Source: Marinirhabdus sp963799365 (GTDB lineage: Bacteria > Bacteroidota > Bacteroidia > Flavobacteriales > Flavobacteriaceae). From it: DNA of 64,000 nt. The notes beneath the pieces were generated by a model, which saw only the letters and a list, made by a program, of their open reading frames with translations, did no database searches and was not told the origin of the DNA. Location of the stretch: assembly GCA_963799365.1 (NCBI GenBank), contig CAWCWV010000016.1, forward strand, positions 248,001 to 312,000, written 5' to 3'. Every line of letters starts with the position of its first letter. Within the stretch, counting starts at the first letter, position 1. Both the position numbers and the translations under genes were made by a program. Of the stretch, positions 34,636 through 43,851 are shown one piece after another.

Positions 34636-34864
34636 AGAAACTTCACCTTTCCCAGACCCTAATCATTTAAAAGAACTCGCCAATTATAAAATGCCGTTTG
34701 GCAAATATAAAAATCAGCGCTTGTTGTTTCTTCCAGAAGCCTATTTTGTGTGGTTTCAGCAAAAAGGATTTCCACAAGGGAAGTTGGGCAAGATGATGCA
34801 GGAAATGTTTGAAATTAAAATAAATGGTCTGGAAGGTTTATTAAAACCATTGGTGGAGCGTTAA
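34616..34864 (+). CDS. DUF3820 family protein
   Basis: An 82-residue soluble protein. MPFGKYKNQ (26-34) and LPEAYFVWF (about 39-47) followed by KGFPQGKLG are diagnostic of DUF3820, a small conserved family sometimes labelled quorum-sensing-regulated; molecular role unknown. The start overlaps the DUF922 gene by 20 bases in another frame, implying coupling. Confidence 0.88.
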   Translation: MSAGNLKETSPFPDPNHLKELANYKMPFGKYKNQRLLFLPEAYFVWFQQKGFPQGKLGKMMQEMFEIKINGLEGLLKPLVER

Positions 34865-34873
34865 TTAATTTTT

Positions 34874-34900
34874 CTAAAATAACTAAAATAACTAAAAAAA
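34874..34900. repeat. Short tandem repeat, about 3 x 9 bp CTAAAATAA
   Basis: CTAAAATAA twice exactly, then CTAAAAAAA, starting 9 bases after the DUF3820 stop and running into the A-tract of the glcG-side terminator. Confidence 0.7.
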
Positions 34901-34921
34901 CAGCGCCGATAAAGCGCTGTT
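34894..34921 (-). terminator. Terminator of the GlcG-like gene
   Basis: AACAGCGC (34899-34906) pairs with GCGCTGTT (34914-34921). On the minus strand a T-tract follows (A-run 34894-34900). It may also slow plus-strand transcription. Confidence 0.75.
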
Positions 34922-34944
34922 CTATTAAAATTATATTTCTGTAA

Positions 34945-35346
34945 TTATATGGCAGTTGCTCCCGCAGTAGCCACTGCGTGATCGTTCTCTACTGAACTTC
35001 CACTCACGCCAACAGCTCCAATAACTTCATCGTTTTTGTTTTTTATAACAACACCTCCCGGGAAACTTATAAGTCCGCCATTGGAATGCTCTATATTAAA
35101 AAGTGGTTCGCCAGGTTGTGATAGGTTACCAATCTCGCCCGAATTCATATCAAAAAAGCGAGCTGTTTTTGCTTTTTTAAGTGCGATATCTGCTGAACCT
35201 AGCCAAGCTCCGTCCATTCTTACGAAGGCTACTTGATTGGCTCCTGCGTCCACCACACAAATATTCATCTTAGTTTTTAATGCTTTTGATTTTTCTTTGG
35301 CAGCTGCAATTATTTTTTCTGCTGTATTTAAGTTTATGGTATTCAT
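34945..35346 (-). CDS. GlcG/HbpS family protein
   Basis: A 133-residue protein of the GlcG/HbpS fold (formerly DUF336), some members of which bind haem. AEKIIAAAKEKSKAL, VVDAGANQVAFVRMDGAW, AKTARFF and GAVGVSGSSVENDHAVA are the family's conserved blocks. Cytosolic: no signal peptide. Starts 12 bases after a monooxygenase-fold gene, forming a two-gene operon. Specific ligand unknown. Confidence 0.93.
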   Translation of the reverse strand: MNTINLNTAEKIIAAAKEKSKALKTKMNICVVDAGANQVAFVRMDGAWLGSADIALKKAKTARFFDMNSGEIGNLSQPGEPLFNIEHSNGGLISFPGGVVIKNKNDEVIGAVGVSGSSVENDHAVATAGATAI

Positions 35347-35358
35347 TTAAGATTTGAT

Positions 35359-35652
35359 TTATTTATTAGAAAGAATATCGATTTTTTTGATGTCTGGAGC
35401 CTGGGAAAGTAACCTGTCTGCATTTGCCATAAGTGCGTTTGCAATATCACCATTTAAGTGGGCGTCACGTCCTGCTTCGGTTTCAAAAGTGTCAAAAATC
35501 CCGAAGGTATTTGCGTCAATTTTAAAACTATACCAGGTGAGGGTTTTATCCTCTTTCCGAGCTAATGCTACAGCACCTTTTATAAATTCTTGTACTTCAT
35601 TTTCTTTTCCTGGTTTGGCTTTTAAGGTTGCCAGTAATCCTAAATTTTTCAT
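35359..35652 (-). CDS. Antibiotic biosynthesis monooxygenase (ABM) fold protein
   Basis: A 97-residue dimeric alpha-beta barrel protein: LGLLATLKAKPGKENEV and LTWYSFKIDANTFGIFDTFE are typical of the ABM/quinol monooxygenase (YgiN) group. No metal or haem is needed in the family; the substrate is often a quinol or hydroxyanthraquinone, unknown here. First gene of a pair with the GlcG-like gene. A short inverted repeat (GCTATA...TATAGC) lies just upstream of the start. Confidence 0.88.
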   Translation of the reverse strand: MKNLGLLATLKAKPGKENEVQEFIKGAVALARKEDKTLTWYSFKIDANTFGIFDTFETEAGRDAHLNGDIANALMANADRLLSQAPDIKKIDILSNK

Positions 35653-35829
35653 AGCTATATATTTTATAGCCCTAAGATACTTTATTGAAGATGGGATTGT
35701 GAGCTACTTCACGTAAGTTTAACGTCTTGAAAGCATGTATTTGCATCATTATATTTTTTATAGTTCTCAAATTTCCAGCAAAATTCTATTTTAACAAGTA
35801 AACAGGTTTTCAGAAAGATTCAAATCTGT

Positions 35830-35837
35830 TATATTTG
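35830..35837 (+). promoter_or_regulatory. -7 box for the gene at 35855
   Basis: TATATTTG matches TAnnTTTG, 17 bases before the ATG. Confidence 0.6.
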
Positions 35838-35854
35838 GATTCAATCCTACACTT

Positions 35855-37258
35855 ATGAAACAAATACTCTTTCTATTATTTCTAACTTTATCAACGACTA
35901 CTTGGGCAAACGATTCGTTTTCATTTGAACTGGACAAAAACCAAAAATTTGAAGCAACCGTTTCTTTCGCATTAGAAAATGCTACGGTTCACTTACTCTT
36001 TGTTAAGAATAAAGACACAAAATTATACGAGTCCATACCTTTTTATATGAATTCTGACCAGAAAATTGATAAAATGCAGGTCGCATCATTTGAAGAGCTT
36101 CCTGAAATAATAGGCTTTCATGAAAATGGAGACCTATTTTCTTTGTTATTATTTGCAGATGAAAGTCTACATGTTCTAGATTACAGTAAATTAAAAGGAA
36201 ATTTCAACCAGAAATCTTTTGATTCTCCAGATAAGCCTACTGTAGTTTTTCAGCAAAAAAATAAAACGCGTTTTTTAACTAGTGAAAACAAAGGGGGAAC
36301 TATAAAAATTACGAGTGTATTTAATAGTGCGGAAGTTTCAGAAAAGATATTTAATGTCCCCACGGATATTCAAAAAACAGTAAAGGATATGCTAAAGGAA
36401 AGTGTAGACGTTATTGACAATAATCATTATGTGTCAAACGGTTCTATTAATACTATACAAGGTTACGCCACGGGTGATTATATGTATTTTACCTTTTATA
36501 ATAATCTTAAAAAAGATAATCCTTACGTACTCGCTATAAATTCAGAATCTGGAAATATGACCCAGACCCAACTCGAAATGCCAGAAATAAAGCGACTGCT
36601 TGATTTTAATGCACATATAATCGACGATAAGATATTTGCTTCCTTTCTGGAAAAAGATGATTTTACATTTCAAATATATAATGCACAAACGGGTACGACT
36701 TTAAAATCACAAACACTAAAAGAAACATTGTCTCAGCTACCAACTATAAAAAGAAAAAGTGCGACTTATTTAAAGGAGATTAAGAAATTGAAACATCGCT
36801 CTACTGTGGCTGTAAACGAAACTGTAGATGGTAAGTATGCTGTAACAGTAGATTTTGTAAATATTGATACGTATACCTACAACAATTGGTTTTGGATGCA
36901 CCACTTTTGGTTTATGAATCAAATGATGATGTTCAATATGGGAATGCCAGGTTTTGGACCACAAGAAATGTTGCCAGAAGCTTTTATAAATTATTGGGGG
37001 GAGACAAAATCTGTTCCATTAGAATTTGTACTTGATAGTAGCCTAGAACTTTTGCCTAATCACGATGGAGCTACAAAAAATATCGAAATAGATAGAGAAA
37101 AATATGGAAAACAACTTGCTGCCAATAAAAACCTTCACAACACTTCCGTTGGATTTTTAGAAAGTGAATATCGTTATATCTATACCGATAAGAAAGAGGA
37201 TGTAATCTATATTAAAACTAAAGCCATTAAAAGACGAGATGCTCCTACACGAAGGTAG
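35855..37258 (+). CDS. Secreted protein, unknown function, with Met/His/Phe-rich patch
   Basis: A 467-residue exported protein: signal peptide MKQILFLLFLTLSTTTWA. The rest is beta-rich, like a WD/beta-propeller-type envelope protein, without a motif I can name. At 348-364 is an unusual patch, MHHFWFMNQMMMFNMGM, followed by Pro/Gly. No lipobox and no type IX tail. Monocistronic with its own promoter. Function unknown; the Met/His patch might bind copper. Confidence 0.75.
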   Translation: MKQILFLLFLTLSTTTWANDSFSFELDKNQKFEATVSFALENATVHLLFVKNKDTKLYESIPFYMNSDQKIDKMQVASFEELPEIIGFHENGDLFSLLLFADESLHVLDYSKLKGNFNQKSFDSPDKPTVVFQQKNKTRFLTSENKGGTIKITSVFNSAEVSEKIFNVPTDIQKTVKDMLKESVDVIDNNHYVSNGSINTIQGYATGDYMYFTFYNNLKKDNPYVLAINSESGNMTQTQLEMPEIKRLLDFNAHIIDDKIFASFLEKDDFTFQIYNAQTGTTLKSQTLKETLSQLPTIKRKSATYLKEIKKLKHRSTVAVNETVDGKYAVTVDFVNIDTYTYNNWFWMHHFWFMNQMMMFNMGMPGFGPQEMLPEAFINYWGETKSVPLEFVLDSSLELLPNHDGATKNIEIDREKYGKQLAANKNLHNTSVGFLESEYRYIYTDKKEDVIYIKTKAIKRRDAPTRR

Positions 37259-37300
37259 TTTTTTATAAATAAGGTTTAACTAGGTAATCTAACCCTTGGC

Positions 37301-37750
37301 TCAATCCACTTTCAACTTAAGAACAACTTTTTTTACCCTACTAGGGCTGTCTAGTTGAATACATGTTTGATGAATATCCTGTGGAAAAAACACAGCAAAA
37401 GAACCCTCTTTTAGTGTGAAATTTTCAGTTTCACAGGTGTAGAATGCATAATCTTTTTCTTTGTTTACTTCAAAGGGTTTTTGATCTTTTAAAATAGCAG
37501 TCCCTATAATTTCGGCTCCAGAGATGATGTATTGGATGTCAATATAGCTGAAATGTGCTTCAGAAAAACCTTCAGCTTTTGGTTTCGTTGTGTAGCTCAT
37601 CACGATGGCAAAACAATTTTTTCCATCTATTTCGTAGGTGCCTTCGGCCAATTCATTCAAATCTTTTTCTTTTATAAACTGAAAGACAGCAGGCATTTGA
37701 TTGTGAAGCGAAACATAAGTATTGTAATTTTCTAGTGTGTCTATAACCAT
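37301..37750 (-). CDS. YhcH/YjgK/YiaL family cupin-like protein
   Basis: A 149-residue protein of the DUF386 family, associated with handling sialic acid and other sugars. EAHFSYIDIQYIISGAE and DIHQTCIQ supply the conserved His/Asp/Glu metal site of the jelly-roll fold; KVVLKLKV closes it. No sugar-catabolic neighbours occur in this window, so the substrate cannot be inferred. Monocistronic, divergent from pyrG. Confidence 0.9.
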   Translation of the reverse strand: MVIDTLENYNTYVSLHNQMPAVFQFIKEKDLNELAEGTYEIDGKNCFAIVMSYTTKPKAEGFSEAHFSYIDIQYIISGAEIIGTAILKDQKPFEVNKEKDYAFYTCETENFTLKEGSFAVFFPQDIHQTCIQLDSPSRVKKVVLKLKVD

Positions 37751-37854
37751 ACTGCCAAATTAGTGATTTTTCAGTAAAATGAATTCTAAAAACAGGAAAC
37801 AAATACACCAGTAAGTTTCTAATTAAATTTCAGGATACTGTACCAATAAATACA

Positions 37855-37862
37855 TACCTTTG
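37855..37862 (+). promoter_or_regulatory. -7 box for pyrG
   Basis: TACCTTTG matches TAnnTTTG, 32 bases before the ATG. Confidence 0.6.
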
Positions 37863-37894
37863 CATCCCGTATAGCGAACATAGCAAAGGCATCC

Positions 37895-39511
37895 ATGAAC
37901 ACTACAAAATACATCTTCGTAACGGGCGGGGTATCCTCATCTCTAGGAAAAGGAATCATAGCAGCATCGCTGGCCAAATTATTGCAGGCCAGGGGATACC
38001 GTGTGACCATTCAAAAATTAGATCCTTATATTAATGTTGATCCAGGAACTTTAAATCCTTATGAACACGGTGAATGTTATGTTACCGATGATGGTGCCGA
38101 AACCGATCTGGATTTAGGACATTACGAACGCTTTTTAAATGTTCCAACTTCACAAGCAAACAACGTAACTACAGGTCGTATTTACCAAAGCGTCATTGAT
38201 AAAGAACGTCGTGGCGAATTTTTAGGTAAAACAGTACAGGTTGTTCCCCATATTACAAACGAAATTAAAGAACGCATCCAGATCCTTGGGAAAAGTGGCG
38301 ATTATGATATTGTAATTACTGAAATTGGAGGAACTGTTGGAGATATTGAGTCCTTACCTTATATAGAATCTGTACGACAGTTAAAGTGGGAGTTAGGAGA
38401 TGAAAATGCATTGGTAATTCACTTAACGTTGGTGCCGTATTTATCGGCAGCCGGAGAATTAAAAACAAAACCTACACAACATTCCGTTAAAACTTTGATG
38501 GAAAGTGGTATTAGAGCCGATATTTTAGTATGTCGTACCGAACACGAACTCAGCGACGATTTACGAAAAAAATTAGCGCTTTTCTGTAATGTACAAAAGG
38601 AAGCCGTGATACAATCCATAGATGCTTCTACTATTTACGACGTTCCTAATATGATGTTGGAAGAAGGATTGGATAAAGTGACGCTTTCCAAATTAAACAT
38701 GAAAGACGACACCGAGCCTAATTTGGATAGGTGGAACGAATTTTTAAGACGTCACAAAAACCCCAAAGGAAGTGTAACTATTGGTTTAATTGGGAAGTAC
38801 GTTGAATTACAGGATAGTTACAAATCTATACTAGAATCCTTTATACACGCTGGAGCAGAAAATGAAGTGAAGGTGAACGTAGTTTCTATACATTCTGAAC
38901 ATATTGACCCTATTACTATTTCGGAAGAATTTCTTGGGCTTGACGGCATTCTGGTGGCCCCAGGTTTTGGGGAGCGTGGTATTGAAGGGAAAGTAGAAGC
39001 CGTGAAGTATGCACGCTTGAATAACATTCCATTCTTGGGAATATGTCTTGGAATGCAAATGGCTGTGATTGAGTATAGCCGAAATGTCTTAGGACTAGCA
39101 GATGCTAATTCCAGTGAAATGAGTAAGCATACAAACCATCCGGTCATAAACTTAATGGAAGACCAAAAAGACATTCTAAATATGGGCGGAACCATGCGTT
39201 TAGGAGCCTGGGATTGTGCGTTGGAAGAGAATAGTATAGTGAGCAGTGTTTATGAGGATGATATTATCCAAGAACGTCACCGTCACAGATATGAATACAA
39301 TAATGACTATCGCGATCAATTGGAAGCTGCAGGTCTAAGAGCCACGGGTATTAATCCTAAAACAGGCTTGGTAGAGGTTATAGAAATACCAGAACATCCT
39401 TGGTTTGTTGGTGTACAATACCATCCAGAATACAAAAGTACAGTTGCAAATCCGCACCCTTTGTTTGTGGCATTTGTTAAAGCCGCCCACGAATATTCAA
39501 AAATTAAATAA
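37895..39511 (+). CDS. pyrG: CTP synthase
   Basis: Converts UTP to CTP with ATP and glutamine. 538 residues, full length. The synthetase domain opens KYIFVTGGVSSSLGKG (P-loop) and includes DPYINVDPGTLNPYEHGE. The C-terminal glutamine amidotransferase has Cys384 in LGICLGMQ and the QYHPEY His/Glu pair. First of a pyrG-yidC-MORN-mnmA-subtilase series, all plus strand but each separated by 67 to 240 bases. Confidence 0.98.
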   Translation: MNTTKYIFVTGGVSSSLGKGIIAASLAKLLQARGYRVTIQKLDPYINVDPGTLNPYEHGECYVTDDGAETDLDLGHYERFLNVPTSQANNVTTGRIYQSVIDKERRGEFLGKTVQVVPHITNEIKERIQILGKSGDYDIVITEIGGTVGDIESLPYIESVRQLKWELGDENALVIHLTLVPYLSAAGELKTKPTQHSVKTLMESGIRADILVCRTEHELSDDLRKKLALFCNVQKEAVIQSIDASTIYDVPNMMLEEGLDKVTLSKLNMKDDTEPNLDRWNEFLRRHKNPKGSVTIGLIGKYVELQDSYKSILESFIHAGAENEVKVNVVSIHSEHIDPITISEEFLGLDGILVAPGFGERGIEGKVEAVKYARLNNIPFLGICLGMQMAVIEYSRNVLGLADANSSEMSKHTNHPVINLMEDQKDILNMGGTMRLGAWDCALEENSIVSSVYEDDIIQERHRHRYEYNNDYRDQLEAAGLRATGINPKTGLVEVIEIPEHPWFVGVQYHPEYKSTVANPHPLFVAFVKAAHEYSKIK

Positions 39512-39584
39512 GACAATGTGTCGCTTTATTGATTTAAGGTGAAATTGTTGTAAAACAAATAAAAATTACCTGTGTCTGCTTGAG

Positions 39585-39615
39585 TACTTCGACAGGCTCA
39601 GTATAAACTGAAGTA
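39585..39615 (+). repeat. Dispersed repeat with TACTTC/GAAGTA ends
   Basis: TACTTC (39585-39590) and GAAGTA (39610-39615) bracket a copy of CTTCGACAGGCTCAG (39587-39601), the same 15-mer as inside bshC (24167). A REP-like dispersed element. Confidence 0.65.
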
Positions 39616-39678
39616 GAACGCTATTTATAAAATAGAATTATAATATTCAGAACAATTCTGAAAAGATTTTAAACGAAA

Positions 39679-39692
39679 CCCGCCTACGCGGG
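39679..39692 (+). promoter_or_regulatory. GC-rich hairpin in the yidC leader
   Basis: CCCGC (39679-39683), CTAC loop, GCGGG (39688-39692), ending 7 bases before the yidC ATG. An unusually GC-rich stem in an AT-rich leader. Confidence 0.6.
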
Positions 39693-39699
39693 CACAAGC

Positions 39700-41574
39700 A
39701 TGGAAGAAAAAAAGTTTGATAAAAATTCGCTGATTGGTTTCTTAATTATTGGAGCTATCCTTATTTGGATGCTTTATATGAACAAAGACGAACAAGCAAA
39801 AGACGAAGTAACCACAGAACAGGTAGCCGAAGAAACTACTAATGTTCAGGATACCACAACTAACAAGCAAGTTACGCCTGCTGAAATCAATACAGTTTCT
39901 GCTACAGATTCTTTAGCGGTAGAAGGCTTAAAAAACAGATTGGGATCTTTTGCTTATTCCGGGACTTTGCCTTCCGCAACCGATGATATTACTACAGTTG
40001 AAAATGATGTACTTGTTTTAAAAGTAAGCAACAAGGGTGGGTATGTTGTAGAAGCAATGTTAAAGGAACATACCACCTATACAGGTGAGAATGTGTATTT
40101 GATTAAAGATGGAAATAACGATTTTAACCTTCAGTTTACTGCTGAAAATAGATTGTTAAATACCCGTGATCTTTATTTTGAACCATCCTTGACCAAAAGT
40201 GGAGAAAACAGTGTGCTTAGCATGCGCTTAAAATCTGGTGAAGTTTCTTTTATCGAATATCGATACGTATTAAAACCTGGGGATTATATGTTGGATTTCA
40301 GCATAAAATCGCAAGGATTGGAAGGTGTAATGGATACGTCTTCCCCAATTTACTTAGACTGGAATTTGAAAGGGTATCGTCATGCCAAAAGTATCTCTTA
40401 TGAGAATAGATATTCAAGATTAACGTATGAACATGACAATGAAGATTTTAGCAAACTAGACCCAACAGGTGAAGATGCTGAAGTAGAAAAAGATGTAAAC
40501 TGGATGAATTTCCGTCAGCATTTTTTTAGTTCTATGCTATTAACAGATACGCCTTTTAAAGAAGTCGCTTTTTCTTCTTTGGATTTTGTGTTGGATGAAG
40601 AAGTGGATACGGTATTTACCAAAAAATATGGTGCTAAAATTTTACTAGAACCAAAAGGAGGTGCCTTAGCCGAAAACATGAATATGTATTATGGCCCTAC
40701 CGATTACCAGATATTCAATGATTATGATAGAAACCTTGATGAAGCGCTACCTTTAGGTTGGGGAATTTTCGGGATGATTAACAAATATGTTGTGATCCCG
40801 CTATTTGGCTTTTTAAGTGGTTTCTTACCTGCAGGAATTGCGATTATTATGTTAACGGTATTGATAAAACTAGCTTTATCACCAGTACAATACAAACAAT
40901 ACTTATCTCAGGCAAAAATGAAGGTGCTAAAACCAGAAATTGATGAGATCAAGAAAAAGCACGAAGGAAATAATATGAAGATTCAGCAGGAAACGATGAA
41001 ACTTCAAAATGTTGCCGGCGCCAGCCCATTGAAGGGATGTTTACCAGCAATACTTCAGATTCCGGTGTTCTATGCCTTATTCACGTTTTTCCCAACAGCA
41101 TTCGATTTAAGGCAAAAAAGCTTTTTGTGGGCTGAAGATTTATCGAGTTATGATACTATTGCAGAACTTCCGTTTAACATTCCTTTTTATGGAGACCACG
41201 TGAGTTTATTTCCAATCTTAGCTTCTATAGCTATTGGTGCGTATATGATTATGAGTACTGGACAGAGTATGCAAGCCCAGCAACAACCAGGAATGCCGAA
41301 TATGAAGTTCCTAATGTATCTTTCGCCTTTGTTTATGTTGGTGTTCTTCAACAACTATGCGAGTGGATTGTCATTATACTACCTTACGTCAAACCTAATT
41401 ACCATTGGTATTATGCTGGTAATTAAGAATTATATTATTGATGAAGATAAGATTCATGCGCAGATTCAAGTAAAAAAGAAAACGCCTAAAAAGCAAAATC
41501 GTTTTCAGAAAAAAATGGCGGATATGATGGAGCAAGCGGAAGAACAGAAAAAGAATCAAAAAAAGAAGAAATAA
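39700..41574 (+). CDS. yidC: Membrane protein insertase YidC
   Basis: Inserts and folds inner-membrane proteins, alone or with SecYEG. 624 residues. An N-terminal membrane anchor (LIGFLIIGAILIWMLYM), a Thr/Glu-rich linker, the large periplasmic beta-supersandwich domain (about 65-350) and the conserved 60KD_IMP core with five helices (about 370-590, including SPLKGCLPAILQIPVFYALF). The tail is strongly basic (KKKTPKKQNRFQKK...), as in ribosome-binding YidC proteins. A GC hairpin lies in its leader. Confidence 0.98.
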   Translation: MEEKKFDKNSLIGFLIIGAILIWMLYMNKDEQAKDEVTTEQVAEETTNVQDTTTNKQVTPAEINTVSATDSLAVEGLKNRLGSFAYSGTLPSATDDITTVENDVLVLKVSNKGGYVVEAMLKEHTTYTGENVYLIKDGNNDFNLQFTAENRLLNTRDLYFEPSLTKSGENSVLSMRLKSGEVSFIEYRYVLKPGDYMLDFSIKSQGLEGVMDTSSPIYLDWNLKGYRHAKSISYENRYSRLTYEHDNEDFSKLDPTGEDAEVEKDVNWMNFRQHFFSSMLLTDTPFKEVAFSSLDFVLDEEVDTVFTKKYGAKILLEPKGGALAENMNMYYGPTDYQIFNDYDRNLDEALPLGWGIFGMINKYVVIPLFGFLSGFLPAGIAIIMLTVLIKLALSPVQYKQYLSQAKMKVLKPEIDEIKKKHEGNNMKIQQETMKLQNVAGASPLKGCLPAILQIPVFYALFTFFPTAFDLRQKSFLWAEDLSSYDTIAELPFNIPFYGDHVSLFPILASIAIGAYMIMSTGQSMQAQQQPGMPNMKFLMYLSPLFMLVFFNNYASGLSLYYLTSNLITIGIMLVIKNYIIDEDKIHAQIQVKKKTPKKQNRFQKKMADMMEQAEEQKKNQKKKK

Positions 41575-41589
41575 AATAGTTGGTAGACG

Positions 41590-41672
41590 GCAGGACGCAA
41601 CTAAAGTTGCTTGTAGTTTACTGGCTGCTACGCTTGCCTGCCAAGGCACGACAGACAGGCTCGCCATCTTTA
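41590..41672. repeat. Repeat-derived intergenic DNA
   Basis: The 242-bp spacer after yidC holds GCAACT-AA-AGTTGC (41597-41610) and GCCTGCCAAGGC followed by GACAGGC (about 41636-41660), resembling remnants of GCCTGCC palindromes. The in-frame reading is not a convincing gene. Confidence 0.45.
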
Positions 41673-41816
41673 CTTGGGAGTGCTTATTTTTTTAGTTATT
41701 TTTCAATTCGTCTATCGAAATTAGTACCTCGTACTTTTTTTGGCATTCTTTTTGAAAATTAGAACATAGAATTCAATAGAATTTTTAAACCTACGTTATT
41801 TTATAAAGCGCATGCT

Positions 41817-42506
41817 ATGGTACGTACTATCATTATCCTTTTAATTGCATTTATTTCAGCAAACTCAATTATTGCTCAGGAAGTTAATCAACTAGACGAT
41901 GCAGGTAAACGTCACGGTATTTGGAAGAAATTTTATCCCAATACCAAGCAGCTTCGGTATGAAGGCCAGTTTGAGCATGGTGAAGAAGTGGGTACTTTTA
42001 AATTTTATTGTGAAGATTGTGGCGACAAACCTACTACAACTAAAGACTTTAAACCAAATAGTGATATTGCAGTTGTAAAATATTTCACCATTAAGGGCAA
42101 ATTGGTTAGCGAAGGCCAAATGAAAGGTAAAGATAGAATAGGGGAGTGGGTTTACTTTCAGAAAAAGTCTAATAACATTATGAGTAAGGAGGTTTATGTT
42201 GCCGGCAATAAGGATGGCGTACAAACCACTTATTATCCTGACGGAAAAGTTACAGAGGAATTAACCTACGCTAACGGAATTAAGCAGGGAGATAACTTCT
42301 ATTATTCCCCAGAAGGTACATTGCTGAAAAAATTAATCTACCACGACGACAAGCTCCACGGCCCAGCCGAATATTATGATGCAAATGGAAATGTGACCAT
42401 TAAAGGATACTACAAAAACGATAAGAAACACGGCCTGTGGCAATACTTTAAAGACGGAAAAGTGGAATTGGAAGAAACCTACCCAAAGCCGGAAAACAGA
42501 AATTAG
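41817..42506 (+). CDS. Secreted YwqK-like MORN-repeat protein
   Basis: A 229-residue exported protein: signal peptide ending SIIAQ. The rest is MORN-type repeats of about 23 residues: GIWKKFYPNTKQLRYEGQF, GEWVYFQKKSN, GVQTTYYPDGKVTEELTY, GDNFYYSPEGTLLKKLIY, GPAEYYDANGNVTIKGYY, GLWQYFKDGKVELEETY. Databases label such proteins as YwqK-family antitoxins, but no toxin gene is adjacent and this one is exported, so I treat the label as homology only. Binding or structural role likely. Confidence 0.88.
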   Translation: MVRTIIILLIAFISANSIIAQEVNQLDDAGKRHGIWKKFYPNTKQLRYEGQFEHGEEVGTFKFYCEDCGDKPTTTKDFKPNSDIAVVKYFTIKGKLVSEGQMKGKDRIGEWVYFQKKSNNIMSKEVYVAGNKDGVQTTYYPDGKVTEELTYANGIKQGDNFYYSPEGTLLKKLIYHDDKLHGPAEYYDANGNVTIKGYYKNDKKHGLWQYFKDGKVELEETYPKPENRN

Positions 42507-42593
42507 TCACAATAGAGCAAACCAATATAGGTATACTATCTTGGAATTTGGTTATTGTAATTTGTGATTTTCACATCGTATCTTTACATCGAA

Positions 42594-43784
42594 ATGAAAA
42601 ATAAAAAACGAGTAGTAGTAGGTTTGAGCGGGGGAGTAGATTCCAGCGTAGCCGCCTATTTACTGAAAGAGCAAGGATATGAAGTCATCGGCCTGTTTAT
42701 GAAAAACTGGCACGACGATACCGTAACTATTTCTGATGAGTGCCCCTGGCTAGAAGATAGTAATGATGCCATGCTAGTGGCTCAAAAGTTGGATATCCCT
42801 TTTCAAACTGTGGATTTAAGCGAGCAATACAAAGAGCGTATTGTAGATTATATGTTTCGCGAATATAAAATGGGACGTACCCCGAATCCAGATATCTTAT
42901 GTAACAGAGAGATAAAATTTGATGTCTTTATGAAAATTGCCCTCAGTTTGGGAGCAGATTTTGTTGCTACAGGACATTATTGTAGAAAATCAAGTTTTGA
43001 AAAAGACGGTCAAATAATGCAACAATTACTGGCAGGGAAAGATCCTAATAAAGATCAGTCGTATTTTTTATGTCAATTATCACAAGAACAATTGGCAAAA
43101 ACCTTGTTTCCCATAGGAGAATTATTGAAACCAGAAGTAAGAAAAATCGCTGCGGCGCAAAACTTAGTCACTGCCGAAAAGCGGGATTCTCAAGGTTTAT
43201 GTTTTATAGGAAAGGTGCGGTTGCCAGAATTTTTACAACAACAACTAGCGCCAAAAGAAGGTGTTATTGTTGAAGTAGCTTCAGATTTTGAAGGATATAA
43301 AAATAATGCACTTATTTCAGTAAAAAGCGAATTACAGGAACTTTCAGCAAAATTTAACTACAAAAAGACCGATGGCAAAGTAGTGGGAAGCCATCAAGGA
43401 GCACATTATTTTACAAATGGGCAGCGCAAAGGTTTGGCAGTAGGAGGGCATCAAGAACCGCTCTTTGTCATTGCGACCGATGTAGCAGAAAATATTATTT
43501 ATACAGGTCAGGGAAAAGATCATCCAGGATTGTATAGACGTGGTTTGTTTGTTCGTAAGGATGAAATACATTGGGTGCGTAATGATCTAAAATTGCAAGA
43601 AGACGATACAATGGAAGTAATGGCTAGAATACGATACAGACAACCCCTAGAAAGCGCTACCCTACATCGCACTAGTTTGGGCCTTTATGTTATCTTTACG
43701 AATCCGCAGTCTGCCATTGCCGAAGGCCAGTTTGTAGCCTGGTATAAAAGTGAGGAATTATTAGGTAGTGGTGTGATTTCCTAA
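42594..43784 (+). CDS. mnmA: tRNA-specific 2-thiouridylase MnmA
   Basis: Thiolates U34 of tRNA-Lys, Glu and Gln. 396 residues, full length. PP-loop SGGVDS (12-17), catalytic Cys103 in NPDILCN and Cys203 in SQGLCFIG, then GQRKGLAVGG. The start is ATG 42594 (MKNKKRVVVGLS); the upstream in-frame ATG overlaps the promoter region, where a TATCTTTA box occurs at 42579-42586. Adjacent to a subtilase gene with which it has no evident functional tie. Confidence 0.97.
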   Translation: MKNKKRVVVGLSGGVDSSVAAYLLKEQGYEVIGLFMKNWHDDTVTISDECPWLEDSNDAMLVAQKLDIPFQTVDLSEQYKERIVDYMFREYKMGRTPNPDILCNREIKFDVFMKIALSLGADFVATGHYCRKSSFEKDGQIMQQLLAGKDPNKDQSYFLCQLSQEQLAKTLFPIGELLKPEVRKIAAAQNLVTAEKRDSQGLCFIGKVRLPEFLQQQLAPKEGVIVEVASDFEGYKNNALISVKSELQELSAKFNYKKTDGKVVGSHQGAHYFTNGQRKGLAVGGHQEPLFVIATDVAENIIYTGQGKDHPGLYRRGLFVRKDEIHWVRNDLKLQEDDTMEVMARIRYRQPLESATLHRTSLGLYVIFTNPQSAIAEGQFVAWYKSEELLGSGVIS

Positions 43785-43851
43785 AAAAAAATGTTTAACA
43801 TTTCAACCGTGCTTATATAAGTGTGTTTGTTAAAAGAAAATAAAATTTTAC

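Noticed and set aside
41580..41762. 60-codon plus-strand ORF after yidC
   Set aside because: Built from repeat-derived DNA, no promoter, improbable composition.
41817..42506. Toxin-antitoxin module, from the YwqK antitoxin label
   Set aside because: The protein is exported and no toxin gene is adjacent; only MORN repeats are shared.
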